From Lachnospiraceae bacterium V9D3004 (GTDB lineage Bacteria > Bacillota > Clostridia > Lachnospirales > Lachnospiraceae), in contig JHWW01000001.1 of assembly GCA_000621985.1 (NCBI GenBank), positions 186,001 through 250,000 on the forward strand: 64,000 nt of DNA, written 5' to 3'. The notes under the pieces are model-generated. The model worked only from the letters and a program-made list of their open reading frames with translations. It ran no database searches and had not been told where the DNA came from. Shown here in pieces: positions 33,789-43,280 of this stretch. How positions within the stretch are numbered: the stretch's first letter is position 1; the number at the start of each line of letters is the position of its first letter. Both the position numbers and the translations under genes were made by a program.

Positions 33789-34679
33789 ATGTTTATGATG
33801 AAAAAGAGATTGTTTCCGTTGTTGGCGTATATGCTTGCATTTGCGCTTATGTTCACCACAGTAGGTGTATTCAATACATCTTATGCTTCGGCAGACGATG
33901 TTGATGCTGAAGATGAAGAAGATGAAGAAGACGAAGAGGATGATGAAGATCTTGAAGGACTTGGTGATGTTGCGAATTTCGATGCGGTTTCTATCTCGAA
34001 AGACAAAGCCACACTCAAGTGGGACAAGGTTGAAGATGCTGACGGTTACGAGATTCAGTACAAGTTAGACAAGAAGGGTGCTAACTGGTGCGATCCTATT
34101 ACCGTGACTAAGGCAAGGTATGAAGTTAAGAAGTTATCACCGGGTAAGAAGTATGTATTCAGGATCAGAGCATTTATCTATTATGAAGAGGATCTTGACG
34201 ACGAAGAAGAAGAGGAAGAAGTAGATGACGGATTAACTTACGAGGATGCTGAAGAGGATGACGAAGATTCAGAAGATGAAGAGATAGACGATTATGATTA
34301 CGGCGAATATACCACTTTGAAGTTCACTACTCTTGACAGACAGGGTAAAGGCCAGACGTCTACTGTTACAGTTAAGCCTGCTATGATAAAGAAGATCAGT
34401 TACAGCAAGTCAAGCAAGAAAGTAACGTTGAAGTGGAAACAGGTAAGTAACGCAGACGGTTATATTATTCAGGTTGCAACTAAGAAAGACGGTAAATATA
34501 AGACTGTTACAACTTTGAAGACGAATAAAAAGACTCAGTTCCAGAAAGCATATAAGCAGGGCAAGAAAGATGCTAAGTATTACTTCCAGATCATCGCATA
34601 CAAGGGAAGCGGTAAGAACAGGGTATGTGCAAAGGCATCACCGGCAAAAGCAGTTACTGTTCCTAAGAAAAAGAAGTAA
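33789..34679 (+). CDS. Secreted acidic/basic Fn3 protein, paralogue 1
   Basis: A 296-residue exported protein of unknown function. A signal peptide (about 1-36) is followed by a run of Asp and Glu (about 38-56), then an Fn3-like domain (VSISKDKATLKWDKVEDADG, YVFRIRAFIYYEED). A second acidic stretch of about 40 residues is inserted between the last strands of that domain. The C-terminal about 100 residues form another Fn3-like domain that is very lysine-rich and ends VPKKKK. Mature halves are thus oppositely charged. GGGAGG precedes the ATG. The next gene has the same plan. It may be surface-retained by charge or bind calcium; neither is shown. Confidence 0.75.
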   Translation: MFMMKKRLFPLLAYMLAFALMFTTVGVFNTSYASADDVDAEDEEDEEDEEDDEDLEGLGDVANFDAVSISKDKATLKWDKVEDADGYEIQYKLDKKGANWCDPITVTKARYEVKKLSPGKKYVFRIRAFIYYEEDLDDEEEEEEVDDGLTYEDAEEDDEDSEDEEIDDYDYGEYTTLKFTTLDRQGKGQTSTVTVKPAMIKKISYSKSSKKVTLKWKQVSNADGYIIQVATKKDGKYKTVTTLKTNKKTQFQKAYKQGKKDAKYYFQIIAYKGSGKNRVCAKASPAKAVTVPKKKK

Positions 34680-34735
34680 TATGAGTATTAAAGGGTAATA
34701 TGAAGTAATGGAGTGTGGAGTAGTTGAGTAACGGT

Positions 34736-34772
34736 ATCGAGTAGGGGATGAATTTTCCCTACTCGATTTGTA
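34736..34772 (+). terminator. Hairpin between the paired Fn3 genes
   Basis: ATCGAGTAGGG and CCCTACTCGAT are perfect 11-base arms around a 10-base loop, followed by TTGTATAT. The short T-run makes termination partial. Confidence 0.55.
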
Positions 34773-34793
34773 TATAGTATGAGGAGGATGTCT

Positions 34794-35705
34794 ATGAAGA
34801 AAAAATTGTATCAGTTATTAGCTTGTATATTAGCGTTTAATCTAGTTATTGCTTCGACAGGATTCGTCAGTGTTACTGTATATGCAGATGACGAGGAAGA
34901 AGATTATGATGATGAAGAAGATGAGGAAGAAGAAGACGAGGAAGAGGAAGGGATTCCTGCAGTTGAGAATTTCACCGTGACTTCGATAGCACCGACATCT
35001 GTTGATCTGAAATGGGACAAAGTAGATGATGTTGATGGTTATCAGATCACTTACAACGGTAAGACTGTTGATACTTACAAGACCAAGATCACAATTAAGC
35101 AGTTGAAAGTGAACACAAAATATACGTTTAAGATCAGAGCTTACATTTTCTATGAAGAAGACACTTCGGAAGAAGCGGATGAGAGTGATGCCGAGGCAGA
35201 CGTTGATGTCGACGAGGAGGCAGATGAAGAGGAAGATGAAGGAAGCAATTATGAATACAGCGAAGAGTATGTAAAGGTAACCGTAACTACTCTTAAAAAG
35301 GGAGAATCACCCAAGAAAGTTAAAATAACCGCTGATTCCGCTACTTCGGCTTCTTCGATAATTGCACAGTCCGATTCCACAGTTACCAAAGTTGATAAAG
35401 GAATGAAGGCTGTTAAAAAGGTAAAAGCCACTTACAGCAAAAAAGATAAGGGAGTTAAGATCACTTGGGCTAAGAATTCCAAGGCAAAAGGATATTACGT
35501 ATACAGAGCCGAGAAGACAAAGAAAGTAAAATATAAGAAGATCGCAACCGTTACGAAGAAAGCATATACAAAAAACAAGGGATATGTTGATAAGAAGGGA
35601 CTTAAGGCAAAACAGACTTATATGTACATAGTAGTGGGATATAAGAATAAGAAAACGGTTTCACCGGATTCAAATATAGCAAAAGTCAAGATATCTAAGA
35701 AGTGA
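34794..35705 (+). CDS. Secreted acidic/basic Fn3 protein, paralogue 2
   Basis: A 303-residue paralogue of the previous gene with the same order: signal peptide (about 1-31), acidic tract (about 32-54), Fn3-like domain (VTSIAPTSVDLKWDKVDDVDG, FKIRAYIFYEED split into two reads of the same strand pair), an inserted acidic loop of about 35 residues, a Ser/Thr-rich connector, and a C-terminal Fn3-like domain rich in lysine that ends KVKISKK. The start at 34794 has GAGGAGG 6 bases before it; an ATG at 34779 overlaps that site and is less likely. Function unknown. It is followed by a strong terminator. Confidence 0.75.
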   Translation: MKKKLYQLLACILAFNLVIASTGFVSVTVYADDEEEDYDDEEDEEEEDEEEEGIPAVENFTVTSIAPTSVDLKWDKVDDVDGYQITYNGKTVDTYKTKITIKQLKVNTKYTFKIRAYIFYEEDTSEEADESDAEADVDVDEEADEEEDEGSNYEYSEEYVKVTVTTLKKGESPKKVKITADSATSASSIIAQSDSTVTKVDKGMKAVKKVKATYSKKDKGVKITWAKNSKAKGYYVYRAEKTKKVKYKKIATVTKKAYTKNKGYVDKKGLKAKQTYMYIVVGYKNKKTVSPDSNIAKVKISKK

Positions 35706-35734
35706 TAATATCATTTTATGTTTTGATCACATTC

Positions 35735-35801
35735 GCCGCCACTGAAATATTATAACTGATAAAACACTTCAGTTAAAAATATTAAAGTGGCGGCTTTTTT
35801 T
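35735..35801 (+). terminator. Terminator after the paired Fn3 genes
   Basis: GCCGCCACT and AGTGGCGGC close a large hairpin with an inner AACTG/CAGTT stem, followed by seven or eight T. Confidence 0.85.
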
Positions 35802-35918
35802 CGTGTATGTTATACTGTAACTCGTGGTAGTCAGGAAAAGCCTCCGCATGAACGAAAATATGGATGTATATGGATAAACATGGTAAATTATGGTTAAAAA
35901 ACGCGCGGAGGATACTAT

Positions 35919-37022
35919 TTGAAAGGAATCAGACATAATATGATAAAGAAAATATCTGTTGTCATTCTCTATATATCGATATCGGTCATTCTTGCGGGAT
36001 GTTCTGTTGTTCCAAAGGAAGAAGAATATAATACCGCATCATTTGTAAAGGAGTATGAAGGAGAAGAATTCAGCATGGTTACGGTAAAGAGGGGAGATGT
36101 GCGCGATTTTCAAAGGATCAATTGCGAATATCGAAGCTCCAATATACAGGAGGCCGAGCTCGGTGACTGGGACATGCTTAAAGAAGTATATGTAAAAGCC
36201 GGTGACAAGGTTAAGAAGGATCAGGTTCTTGCAGTACTGATGTCGGAAGATATTGATTCACGTATCGAAGATGTAAAATATCAGATGGAGTTGAAGAAGG
36301 CAGCCATAGGACAGGCAGAAAAGATGGAACAGCTTGAGATCAGAAAGCAAAGGCTGGTTCTTGATGACGAAACGGCTATTAAGGCGATAAAAGAGAATTA
36401 CGATGCCGAGATCTCAAGGAATACTTCAGAACTTGAAGCACTTAAGGAGCAGCTTAAGAATCTTAAACTTGAATTACGGAGCTATCAGATAAGAGCGGAT
36501 TTTGACGGAACAGTCACATATGTCAATACCGGGATCATAATGTCCAATCCCTGGGAAAGAGGCGGTAACGGCGCCGGAAGAGGTATGAAGGGTGCAAGGA
36601 ATTCAAAGATCTTGTCTCTTACTGACGGTGCAAAGCCTTATTTTGCCGCAGAGCGCTCCTCATCGGAATATATTGACAAGCTGTCGGAGGGAGATAAGAT
36701 AACGGTGTCAAGCGGAGAAGACAGATATGAGACAACGGTACATTTCCCGGATGAGGATAACGTTTACTTCCTGCCCGATGATGAACCGGAGAACATAGAA
36801 AACGGTAATCAGGCAACAGCGGAATATGTGATAAATGAAAGGCTTAACGTGCTGTATCTTCCGGAAAGTGCCATCAACAAGATGGGAGACGGATACGTGG
36901 TGTATTATGAGGATGAGAACGGTCTTAAGAGCGTAAAAGAAGTGAAAGTGGGGCTCAGTGCCGCTAACAGGACAGAGATTGTAAGCGGATTAAAGTTTGG
37001 AGATTCGGTCATCGTAAGATGA
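35919..37022 (+). CDS. Exporter adaptor lipoprotein 1 (membrane fusion protein)
   Basis: A 367-residue HlyD/MacA-type adaptor. TTG at 35919 is the preferred start because GGAGG lies 9 bases upstream; an ATG at 35940 has no clear site. A lipoprotein signal ends in ILAGC. Then come half of a biotinyl-lipoyl domain (VYVKAGDKVKKDQVLAVLMS), a coiled coil of about 85 residues, the second half (IRADFDGTVTYVN) and beta-barrel domains ending VSGLKFGDSVIVR. First of three such adaptor genes before an FtsX/MacB-type permease and two ATPases. It probably couples the permease to an external substrate. Confidence 0.88.
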   Translation: MKGIRHNMIKKISVVILYISISVILAGCSVVPKEEEYNTASFVKEYEGEEFSMVTVKRGDVRDFQRINCEYRSSNIQEAELGDWDMLKEVYVKAGDKVKKDQVLAVLMSEDIDSRIEDVKYQMELKKAAIGQAEKMEQLEIRKQRLVLDDETAIKAIKENYDAEISRNTSELEALKEQLKNLKLELRSYQIRADFDGTVTYVNTGIIMSNPWERGGNGAGRGMKGARNSKILSLTDGAKPYFAAERSSSEYIDKLSEGDKITVSSGEDRYETTVHFPDEDNVYFLPDDEPENIENGNQATAEYVINERLNVLYLPESAINKMGDGYVVYYEDENGLKSVKEVKVGLSAANRTEIVSGLKFGDSVIVR

Positions 37023-37041
37023 TCAAAGGATTGGAGAGTAT

Positions 37042-38241
37042 ATGAGGATGCATACAGGCAGTGATGATAGGATGTCAGCTAAAAGAAGAGCAGGTGGATC
37101 TGACAGGCGCGTTGCAGGCCTTAAGCCGGTCTTGTTATGCTGCATATATATAATAATGACAGGTTTGTTGCTTTCAGGATGCGGTAAGAAACAGCAGGAG
37201 ATGAAAGTGCCCGAACTTCTTGAACCGGTAGGAGATATATCGGATACAGCCGAGGTGACCCGCGGAGACATCAGTAATACAAAGATATATGATGCCCAGG
37301 TCATACCTTACACGGAAGAACTGGGATTTGGCATGGACGGGATCGTGTCGGATATAAATGTGCATATCGGTGATGAAGTAAAGCAGGGTGACATCATCGC
37401 GGTTCTTGACGGTGCAGGGGAAGGTAACGAATATGACAATGCCGTAAAAGAACTTGAGCTAAAAACTGCCGGTTATTCCGAAGAGAATCTTACTGCCGAA
37501 TACGATATAAGGATAATGGAGACCGAACTCAAACAACTTAAATCAAGACTGAATAAATCACCTGACGAAGGAAAAAGTGAGATAAAGAAGCAGATAGACA
37601 TAAAGAACGCGGACATTGCAATTGCAAAGGCGGATCTTGAAGGTAAAAAAGAGGTGCAGCAGATAGAACTTAAGGAGCTTAATCGTAAAAAAGAAGCTGC
37701 AAAAAAGGCAGTGGAGAATTATTATCTGTATGCGACCATGGATGGCACCATAACTTATCTTAATATGGAACCGGGAAATGAAGTGCTTGCCAATTCATTT
37801 GTGGTGGCGTTATCGGATACGGATAATCTGCAGATCAAATCCGTGTTTGTATCGCGAAGAGAGCTTAATGCAGCCGATGATTATTACGTTCTGTACAAGG
37901 ACAAACATTACGGAGTTATACAACATGAATACGATCCTGACGAGATCGATTCGTTATTTGATGAGGAAAAAACCGCATATGCTTATTATGATATCAAGGA
38001 AAAGAATCCCGGATTCAAGGCAGGTGATTCACTGGATCTGTATGTTGTATCCGATGAAAAGAAAGACGTACTCATGGTGCCTGTGAATGCGCTGTATAAA
38101 GAGGGATCGGAATATTATGTGTATAAGAAGACAGGGGATTCCAAGACAAGGACTGAAATAACCGTAGGAACCATGTCTGCATCAATGGTCCAGGTGGTTG
38201 ACGGACTGGAGGAAGGAGATGTGGTATATGTTAAGGAATAA
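37042..38241 (+). CDS. Exporter adaptor lipoprotein 2 (membrane fusion protein)
   Basis: A 399-residue paralogue of the first adaptor. An N-terminal basic stretch of about 28 residues precedes a hydrophobic lipoprotein signal ending LLLSGC. The biotinyl-lipoyl halves are VNVHIGDEVKQGD-like (here INVHIGDEVKQGDIIAVLDG) and YATMDGTITYLNMEPG, separated by a coiled coil. The barrel ends VVDGLEEGDVVYVKE. It follows adaptor 1 by 19 bases and overlaps the start of adaptor 3 by 14 bases. The ATG at 37042 has GGAG upstream. Confidence 0.87.
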   Translation: MRMHTGSDDRMSAKRRAGGSDRRVAGLKPVLLCCIYIIMTGLLLSGCGKKQQEMKVPELLEPVGDISDTAEVTRGDISNTKIYDAQVIPYTEELGFGMDGIVSDINVHIGDEVKQGDIIAVLDGAGEGNEYDNAVKELELKTAGYSEENLTAEYDIRIMETELKQLKSRLNKSPDEGKSEIKKQIDIKNADIAIAKADLEGKKEVQQIELKELNRKKEAAKKAVENYYLYATMDGTITYLNMEPGNEVLANSFVVALSDTDNLQIKSVFVSRRELNAADDYYVLYKDKHYGVIQHEYDPDEIDSLFDEEKTAYAYYDIKEKNPGFKAGDSLDLYVVSDEKKDVLMVPVNALYKEGSEYYVYKKTGDSKTRTEITVGTMSASMVQVVDGLEEGDVVYVKE

Positions 38242-39586
38242 GCGGAATGTAAGAATAATATCCGTGATCATATGCATGTGTATGGCGCTTATGATGACAG
38301 AAGGATGTTCCGGGGGCAATTCCGGCAATAACGGTGGCGGTAAGAGCGCGAACTCGGGCAACAATGGGGCCTCGGGTAGCAACGCCGGAAGTGGTAAGAA
38401 CCCAAACGCAGGTAACGGTAACAACAATAACGGGGCCTCGGGTAACAACTCAGGTAACAGCAAGAATAGCGGCAACGGCGATGCCGGAGATCTTGCGGTT
38501 TCATTTGACAAGAAGGATAATGAGCTCCTTCTTAACACTGAAGCTCTTGAAAAAAATGACTCCTCCAAGGTAAGTGCCGGCGATATTAAGGAGGTTGTTG
38601 AAGTAAAGCGCGGTGATTATTCACATGAAATGAATGCACTGGGTGAAGTGTTCTATCTTGATAAATATTACGAGACCGTTAATGTGGCAGACGCAACATT
38701 TAAAGAATACAAAGTCGAAAAAGGCGACATGGTAAAAAAAGGTGACACATTATTTACATATAAGACAGAACCTGACGAAGCAGATATAAAGCAGAGAGAG
38801 GCGGAGGTGCTCCAGCGCGAGAAAGATTATACCGCAGGATATGATTCGAGAAAGGCAGAGATAAATCAGGCTGAACATGACCTTGGATTGCTTACCGACA
38901 AAGATGAGATTCAGATCAAGAAACTTGAGATCAAAAAGCTGAAGCTTGCATTAAAGGAATATAAGGAAACGGGGAAAGATATCGAAAAAGATAAATCAGA
39001 ACTTAACAAATACATCGAAGGCGTAAGATCAACCAAAATGACAGCCGGCCATGACGGATGCGTATTGTTTCTGGCGGAATTGAAAAAAGATGATCCGCTT
39101 ACGGAAGGCACTGTTGTTGCTGTAATATCCCCGCAGAAGGAATATTGTGTCAGAGTGGATGATATATCGGAAAGTACATTAAGATATAACAGTGAAGTGA
39201 CTATCAATGTTGATAAAGGCGAGGGCAGTGAGGCAGTGTCTATGAAGGGGCTTGTTATAGGAGCCAACAATCTGCTGACATCTGACAATGCAAAGGAATT
39301 CGCTTATGTTAAGATACTGGATGAGCCTAAAGGGGTAAACTGGAACAACATAATAAAGATATCCTACACGAGCAAAGAGTTAAAAGATGTTTTAATTATT
39401 CCCCGGACGGCATTATATTACGAAGAAACCGGAGAAGGCAGGGATATAGTCAGAACACCTTATGTATATCTGTACGAGGACGGACATGCATTTAAGAGGT
39501 ATGTTGACGTATATGATGACGGAGGAGATGAATGTGTCATCATTCAGGGAGTTACCGAAGGCCAGAAACTGGCTGTCTATGAGTAG
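38228..39586 (+). CDS. Exporter adaptor lipoprotein 3 with Gly/Asn/Ser linker
   Basis: A 452-residue adaptor. The ATG at 38228 is chosen by GGAAGGAG 9 bases upstream; two earlier ATG codons (38198, 38219) overlap that site. A lipoprotein signal ends MMTEGC. A low-complexity Gly/Asn/Ser linker covers about residues 28-88, longer than in the other two adaptors. Biotinyl-lipoyl halves are YKVEKGDMVKKGDTLFTYK and TAGHDGCVLFL, with a coiled coil between, and the barrel ends GVTEGQKLAVYE. The linker may let this adaptor reach further through the thick wall. It is 20 bases before the permease. Confidence 0.86.
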   Translation: MLRNKRNVRIISVIICMCMALMMTEGCSGGNSGNNGGGKSANSGNNGASGSNAGSGKNPNAGNGNNNNGASGNNSGNSKNSGNGDAGDLAVSFDKKDNELLLNTEALEKNDSSKVSAGDIKEVVEVKRGDYSHEMNALGEVFYLDKYYETVNVADATFKEYKVEKGDMVKKGDTLFTYKTEPDEADIKQREAEVLQREKDYTAGYDSRKAEINQAEHDLGLLTDKDEIQIKKLEIKKLKLALKEYKETGKDIEKDKSELNKYIEGVRSTKMTAGHDGCVLFLAELKKDDPLTEGTVVAVISPQKEYCVRVDDISESTLRYNSEVTINVDKGEGSEAVSMKGLVIGANNLLTSDNAKEFAYVKILDEPKGVNWNNIIKISYTSKELKDVLIIPRTALYYEETGEGRDIVRTPYVYLYEDGHAFKRYVDVYDDGGDECVIIQGVTEGQKLAVYE

Positions 39587-39606
39587 GAAAGGCAGGATGG
39601 ATTCAG

Positions 39607-42435
39607 ATGTTCAGATTCATGATTCAGAAGTTAATACATAAGAAATGGATGGTTATCTGTCTGTTGATCGGTAATATTCTGCTTATAGCCATTGCCTGCA
39701 GTAACCCTATGTATAAGAATGCTTCACTGCAGCGTTCCCTTACAAAACAGATCAGTGATCATATAGACAGTACCGGTGACAGTCCCGCTGTCATAACCAT
39801 ACAATCGGCTATGACTAACGGAGGTTCGGGGAAGGAGCAATACCTTGAAATGAGTGAACTTGCCGATACGGTCATGGACAGAATGGGACTTATTCAGACT
39901 GATAAAGTACAATACCTTGCGACTATGAAAAGTAATGCAAGTTCGCTTATGGAAAGAGAAGACAATCGCAAGGGTCATACCATGAGGATCGCCTCACTGA
40001 CCGGACTGGAGAACCATGTCAAGCTTATATCCGGCAGGATGTATTCGGATAAAGTGACTGACGGAGTGTTTGAAGCAATAGTAAGTCAGAAGGCATTTGT
40101 AAAGGCCAATCTTATACTTGACGAAGAGATGGAATTTAGGGATGAGGTTGATAATAACGGCAATCCCATCGTTGTGAAAGTAGTCGGAGTCTATACCAAT
40201 TCCGAAACCAATGATTCGTACTGGGTGAACAGTCCGTCGGAGTATGTGACGGAATGCTTTATTGCGCCTGAACTTTTTGAAAAACAGTTTGTTAATATAG
40301 ACAAACAGTCATACAACATTGAGAGCACGTGGTACGATTTCTTTGATTATACGAGACTCGAACCGGGCAATGTAGATCATGTAGTAAAACTTACGGAGGA
40401 ATATGTTAATAAGTATAACAACAGGCTTACAAGGGTAAAGGAACCTCTGTATATGCCGATCCTTAAGGAATTTCTTGTGTCTAAAAAGAAGAGCGTCGCA
40501 ACACTTCTGATACTGCAGGTTCCCGTGCTGGTGCTTCTTTGCGCATTTATTTTTATGATATCAAGACAGATGCTTGATCTTGAGCAGAACGAGATGGCGC
40601 TGTTAAAGAGCCGTGGTTCAAGTAAATGGCAGATAATCATGATATATCTGCTGCAATCCTCAATCATAACCGGAGTAAGTGTGATAATCGGACTTCCGCT
40701 TGGAATGTTCATGTGCAGGGTACTCGGTTCCGCCAACGGCTTTTTAGAATTTGTCAGAAGAAGTTATCTTAACGTGACGGTTGACGGTCAGGTGTTACTG
40801 TATTGTCTGGGCGCGGCGGTCATATCAATAGCATTTATGGTGCTTCCGGTGATAAAGGACGCGGGAGTGTCGATCGTTAATTATAAACAACTGAAAAATA
40901 AGATAAAAAAGAGCCTTTGGCAAAAAGTATATCTGGATTTAATAATGCTTCTGGTATCAATATACGGTCTCTATTCATTTAACGGAAGAAAAGAAAATAT
41001 GATAATGCAGATGCTTTCGGGGGAATCGGTCGATCCGCTGTTATTTCTGTGCGCTTCGTTATTCATAATAAGTGCCGGTATGGTGGCACTGAGGATTCAG
41101 CCGATCCTTGTAAGGATCGTATATTTTGTCGGCAAGAAGCTGTGGCACCCGGCTTCGTTTGCATCATTTTTACAGATACTCCGTACGGGAGCCAAGCAGA
41201 AGTTCATGATGGTATTTCTTATACTGACTGTTGCGCTCGGTATATATAATGCCACAGTGGCGAGAACCATATTGTCCAATGCCGAAAAGACCATAGAGTA
41301 TGCCAACGGGGCTGATATCGTATTTCAGGAAAAATGGAAGGATAATTCGGCATTTCTCGTATCAACGCCGGAATATGAGGCTGAAGAAGATCTTGAACTG
41401 ATGTATACGGAGCCTGATTATAAGGTGTACGAGAGCATGCCCGAGGTCAGATCGCTCGCAAGGGTATTAAGGAACGAGGTGTCATTTTATAAGGATAATC
41501 TCGGCAAAAATGTAATGCCCGCTTCAGTAATGGGTATTAACACAAAGGAATTCGGAGAGACGATCAACTTTGACAGTTCGCTTCTTCCGGTTCATATCAA
41601 TGAATATCTTAACGTTATGTCGGTTGACAGGGAGGCCGTACTGCTTTCGATGAATTTTCATACTGTGGAGCAGATCGATATAGGTGATACGATAACTTAT
41701 ATGGATGAAGAGAAAGGACCGGTTAACGGGGTTGTGTACGGTTTCTTCGATTACTGGCCGGGCTATATCCCTACTCAGTACAGTGTAAATGATGAAGGAG
41801 TTGTCGAATCATCGGGCAATTACATGATAGTGGCTAACCTGTCTCATCTTCAGAGTGTGTGGGGAATAACGCCTTATCAGATATGGCTTAAGACAGACGG
41901 TGATTCGCGTTTTATATATGATTATGCAAATGAGAACGGAGTACAGTTTACGGAACTAAAAGACAAGGCAGCCGAAATGGTTGATGTCAGAAATGCCACG
42001 CTGTTTCAGGGAACCAACGGTATACTGACAATGAGTTTCATAGTCGTACTTATTCTTTGCTCGGTCGGATTCCTGATATACTGGATATTGTCGATCAGAC
42101 AGAGAGAGTTGCTGTTCGGCGTATTCAGAGCCATGGGAATGCGTAAGAGCGAGATAATACATATGCTTGTAAATGAACAGATATTCAGTTCGGGATTATC
42201 GGTTGTTATTGGCGGGATCATAGGAAGCATATCTTCGGTGCTCTTTGTTCCTCTCGTACAGATATTCTATTCAACTACCGAACAGGCTGTTCCGCTCGAA
42301 GTGGTAAGTGAGAGGCTCGACATGATAAGACTGTTTGGCGTTGTCGGTGCTGTAATATTGTTATGTATGGTGATCCTGGGAATTCTTATATCAAGAATTA
42401 ACATATCACAGGCATTGAAGCTGGGTGAAGATTAG
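39607..42435 (+). CDS. ABC transporter permease, FtsX/MacB type
   Basis: A 942-residue permease with two FtsX-like units. The first N-terminal helix is WMVICLLIGNILLIAIACS, followed by a large external domain (about 35-300). Three helices come next (TLLILQVPVLVLLCAFIFMI onward), a middle helix pair, a second external domain (about 560-800), and the last three helices (MSFIVVLILCSVGFLIYWI to LGILISRINI). It ends SQALKLGED, like many FtsX permeases. Such proteins move lipids, peptides or antibiotics, or transmit force, rather than import. It lies between three adaptor genes and two ATPase genes. Confidence 0.88.
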   Translation: MFRFMIQKLIHKKWMVICLLIGNILLIAIACSNPMYKNASLQRSLTKQISDHIDSTGDSPAVITIQSAMTNGGSGKEQYLEMSELADTVMDRMGLIQTDKVQYLATMKSNASSLMEREDNRKGHTMRIASLTGLENHVKLISGRMYSDKVTDGVFEAIVSQKAFVKANLILDEEMEFRDEVDNNGNPIVVKVVGVYTNSETNDSYWVNSPSEYVTECFIAPELFEKQFVNIDKQSYNIESTWYDFFDYTRLEPGNVDHVVKLTEEYVNKYNNRLTRVKEPLYMPILKEFLVSKKKSVATLLILQVPVLVLLCAFIFMISRQMLDLEQNEMALLKSRGSSKWQIIMIYLLQSSIITGVSVIIGLPLGMFMCRVLGSANGFLEFVRRSYLNVTVDGQVLLYCLGAAVISIAFMVLPVIKDAGVSIVNYKQLKNKIKKSLWQKVYLDLIMLLVSIYGLYSFNGRKENMIMQMLSGESVDPLLFLCASLFIISAGMVALRIQPILVRIVYFVGKKLWHPASFASFLQILRTGAKQKFMMVFLILTVALGIYNATVARTILSNAEKTIEYANGADIVFQEKWKDNSAFLVSTPEYEAEEDLELMYTEPDYKVYESMPEVRSLARVLRNEVSFYKDNLGKNVMPASVMGINTKEFGETINFDSSLLPVHINEYLNVMSVDREAVLLSMNFHTVEQIDIGDTITYMDEEKGPVNGVVYGFFDYWPGYIPTQYSVNDEGVVESSGNYMIVANLSHLQSVWGITPYQIWLKTDGDSRFIYDYANENGVQFTELKDKAAEMVDVRNATLFQGTNGILTMSFIVVLILCSVGFLIYWILSIRQRELLFGVFRAMGMRKSEIIHMLVNEQIFSSGLSVVIGGIIGSISSVLFVPLVQIFYSTTEQAVPLEVVSERLDMIRLFGVVGAVILLCMVILGILISRINISQALKLGED

Positions 42436-42503
42436 GGCATAATTTTGCCATATTCGATTGTGGGTGTGATCAAGGCGAAGAATCATTTCTTGGAGGATCA
42501 GGT

Positions 42504-43280
42504 ATGAAGGAAGGACAGGATATAATAATAAAAACATGTGATGTCATGCAGAGCTTTCCGACTGCTGCCGGTGAGTTCGTGGCACTTAATAAGATAAATA
42601 TTGAAATTGCGGCAGGGGCACTTACCGTGCTGAGAGGAAGATCCGGATCAGGCAAGACTACGTTGATGAATATCCTCGGAGCGCTTGATTATCCAAAGTC
42701 GGGGCAGGTATTCGTGAATTTTAAGGGAGTCCAGAGATCGGGCAGTCAAGGATCCGGCAGTCCGGGATCAGACGAACCTAAAGCAGGCAGTCCTGAATCA
42801 GGTGTCCCGGAAGCAGGTGTCGATCTTGCATCCATGTCTGATAAGGAACGTGAGGAGATCAGGCGACGTAAGATAGGTTTTGTGTTCCAGTCGGTAGCGC
42901 TTATACCTATGATGACTGCTTATGAGAACGTGGAATTCGCATTGAGACTTGCCGGATACAAAGGAGACAGGGCGGCGAGGACAAAAGAGGTACTTTCGCT
43001 TGTGGGATTGAAGAAACGAATGAATCATATGCCGCAGGAACTGTCGGGAGGAGAGCAGCAGCGTGTGGCCATAGCAAGAGCCATTGCCCATAAGCCGGAT
43101 ATAGTATATGCGGATGAACCGACCGCAGAGCTTGATTCCGGTACGAGTATAGTTGTAATGAAGCTTTTCAGGAAGCTTGTGGATGAAGAAGGGATAACCG
43201 TTGTCATGACAACCCACGATGTGGGGCTTATGGAAGCGGCTGACTATATGTATGAGCTTGAGGATGGTGAGATACAATGA
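42504..43280 (+). CDS. ABC transporter ATP-binding protein 1 with inserted linker
   Basis: A 258-residue LolD/MacB-type ATPase. Walker A is GRSGSGKTTLMNIL, the Q-loop FVFQSVALIP, the signature [14 protein letters not shown], Walker B DIVYADEPTAELDS, and the switch TTHDVG. Between Walker A and the Q-loop is an insertion of about 30 Gly/Ser/Pro/Glu residues (about 77-108) coded by short imperfect repeats, absent from most relatives. GGAGG lies before the ATG at 42504. It overlaps the second ATPase by 4 bases (ATGA), so the two are translationally coupled. Confidence 0.9.
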   Translation: MKEGQDIIIKTCDVMQSFPTAAGEFVALNKINIEIAAGALTVLRGRSGSGKTTLMNILGALDYPKSGQVFVNFKGVQRSGSQGSGSPGSDEPKAGSPESGVPEAGVDLASMSDKEREEIRRRKIGFVFQSVALIPMMTAYENVEFALRLAGYKGDRAARTKEVLSLVGLKKRMNHMPQELSGGEQQRVAIARAIAHKPDIVYADEPTAELDSGTSIVVMKLFRKLVDEEGITVVMTTHDVGLMEAADYMYELEDGEIQ

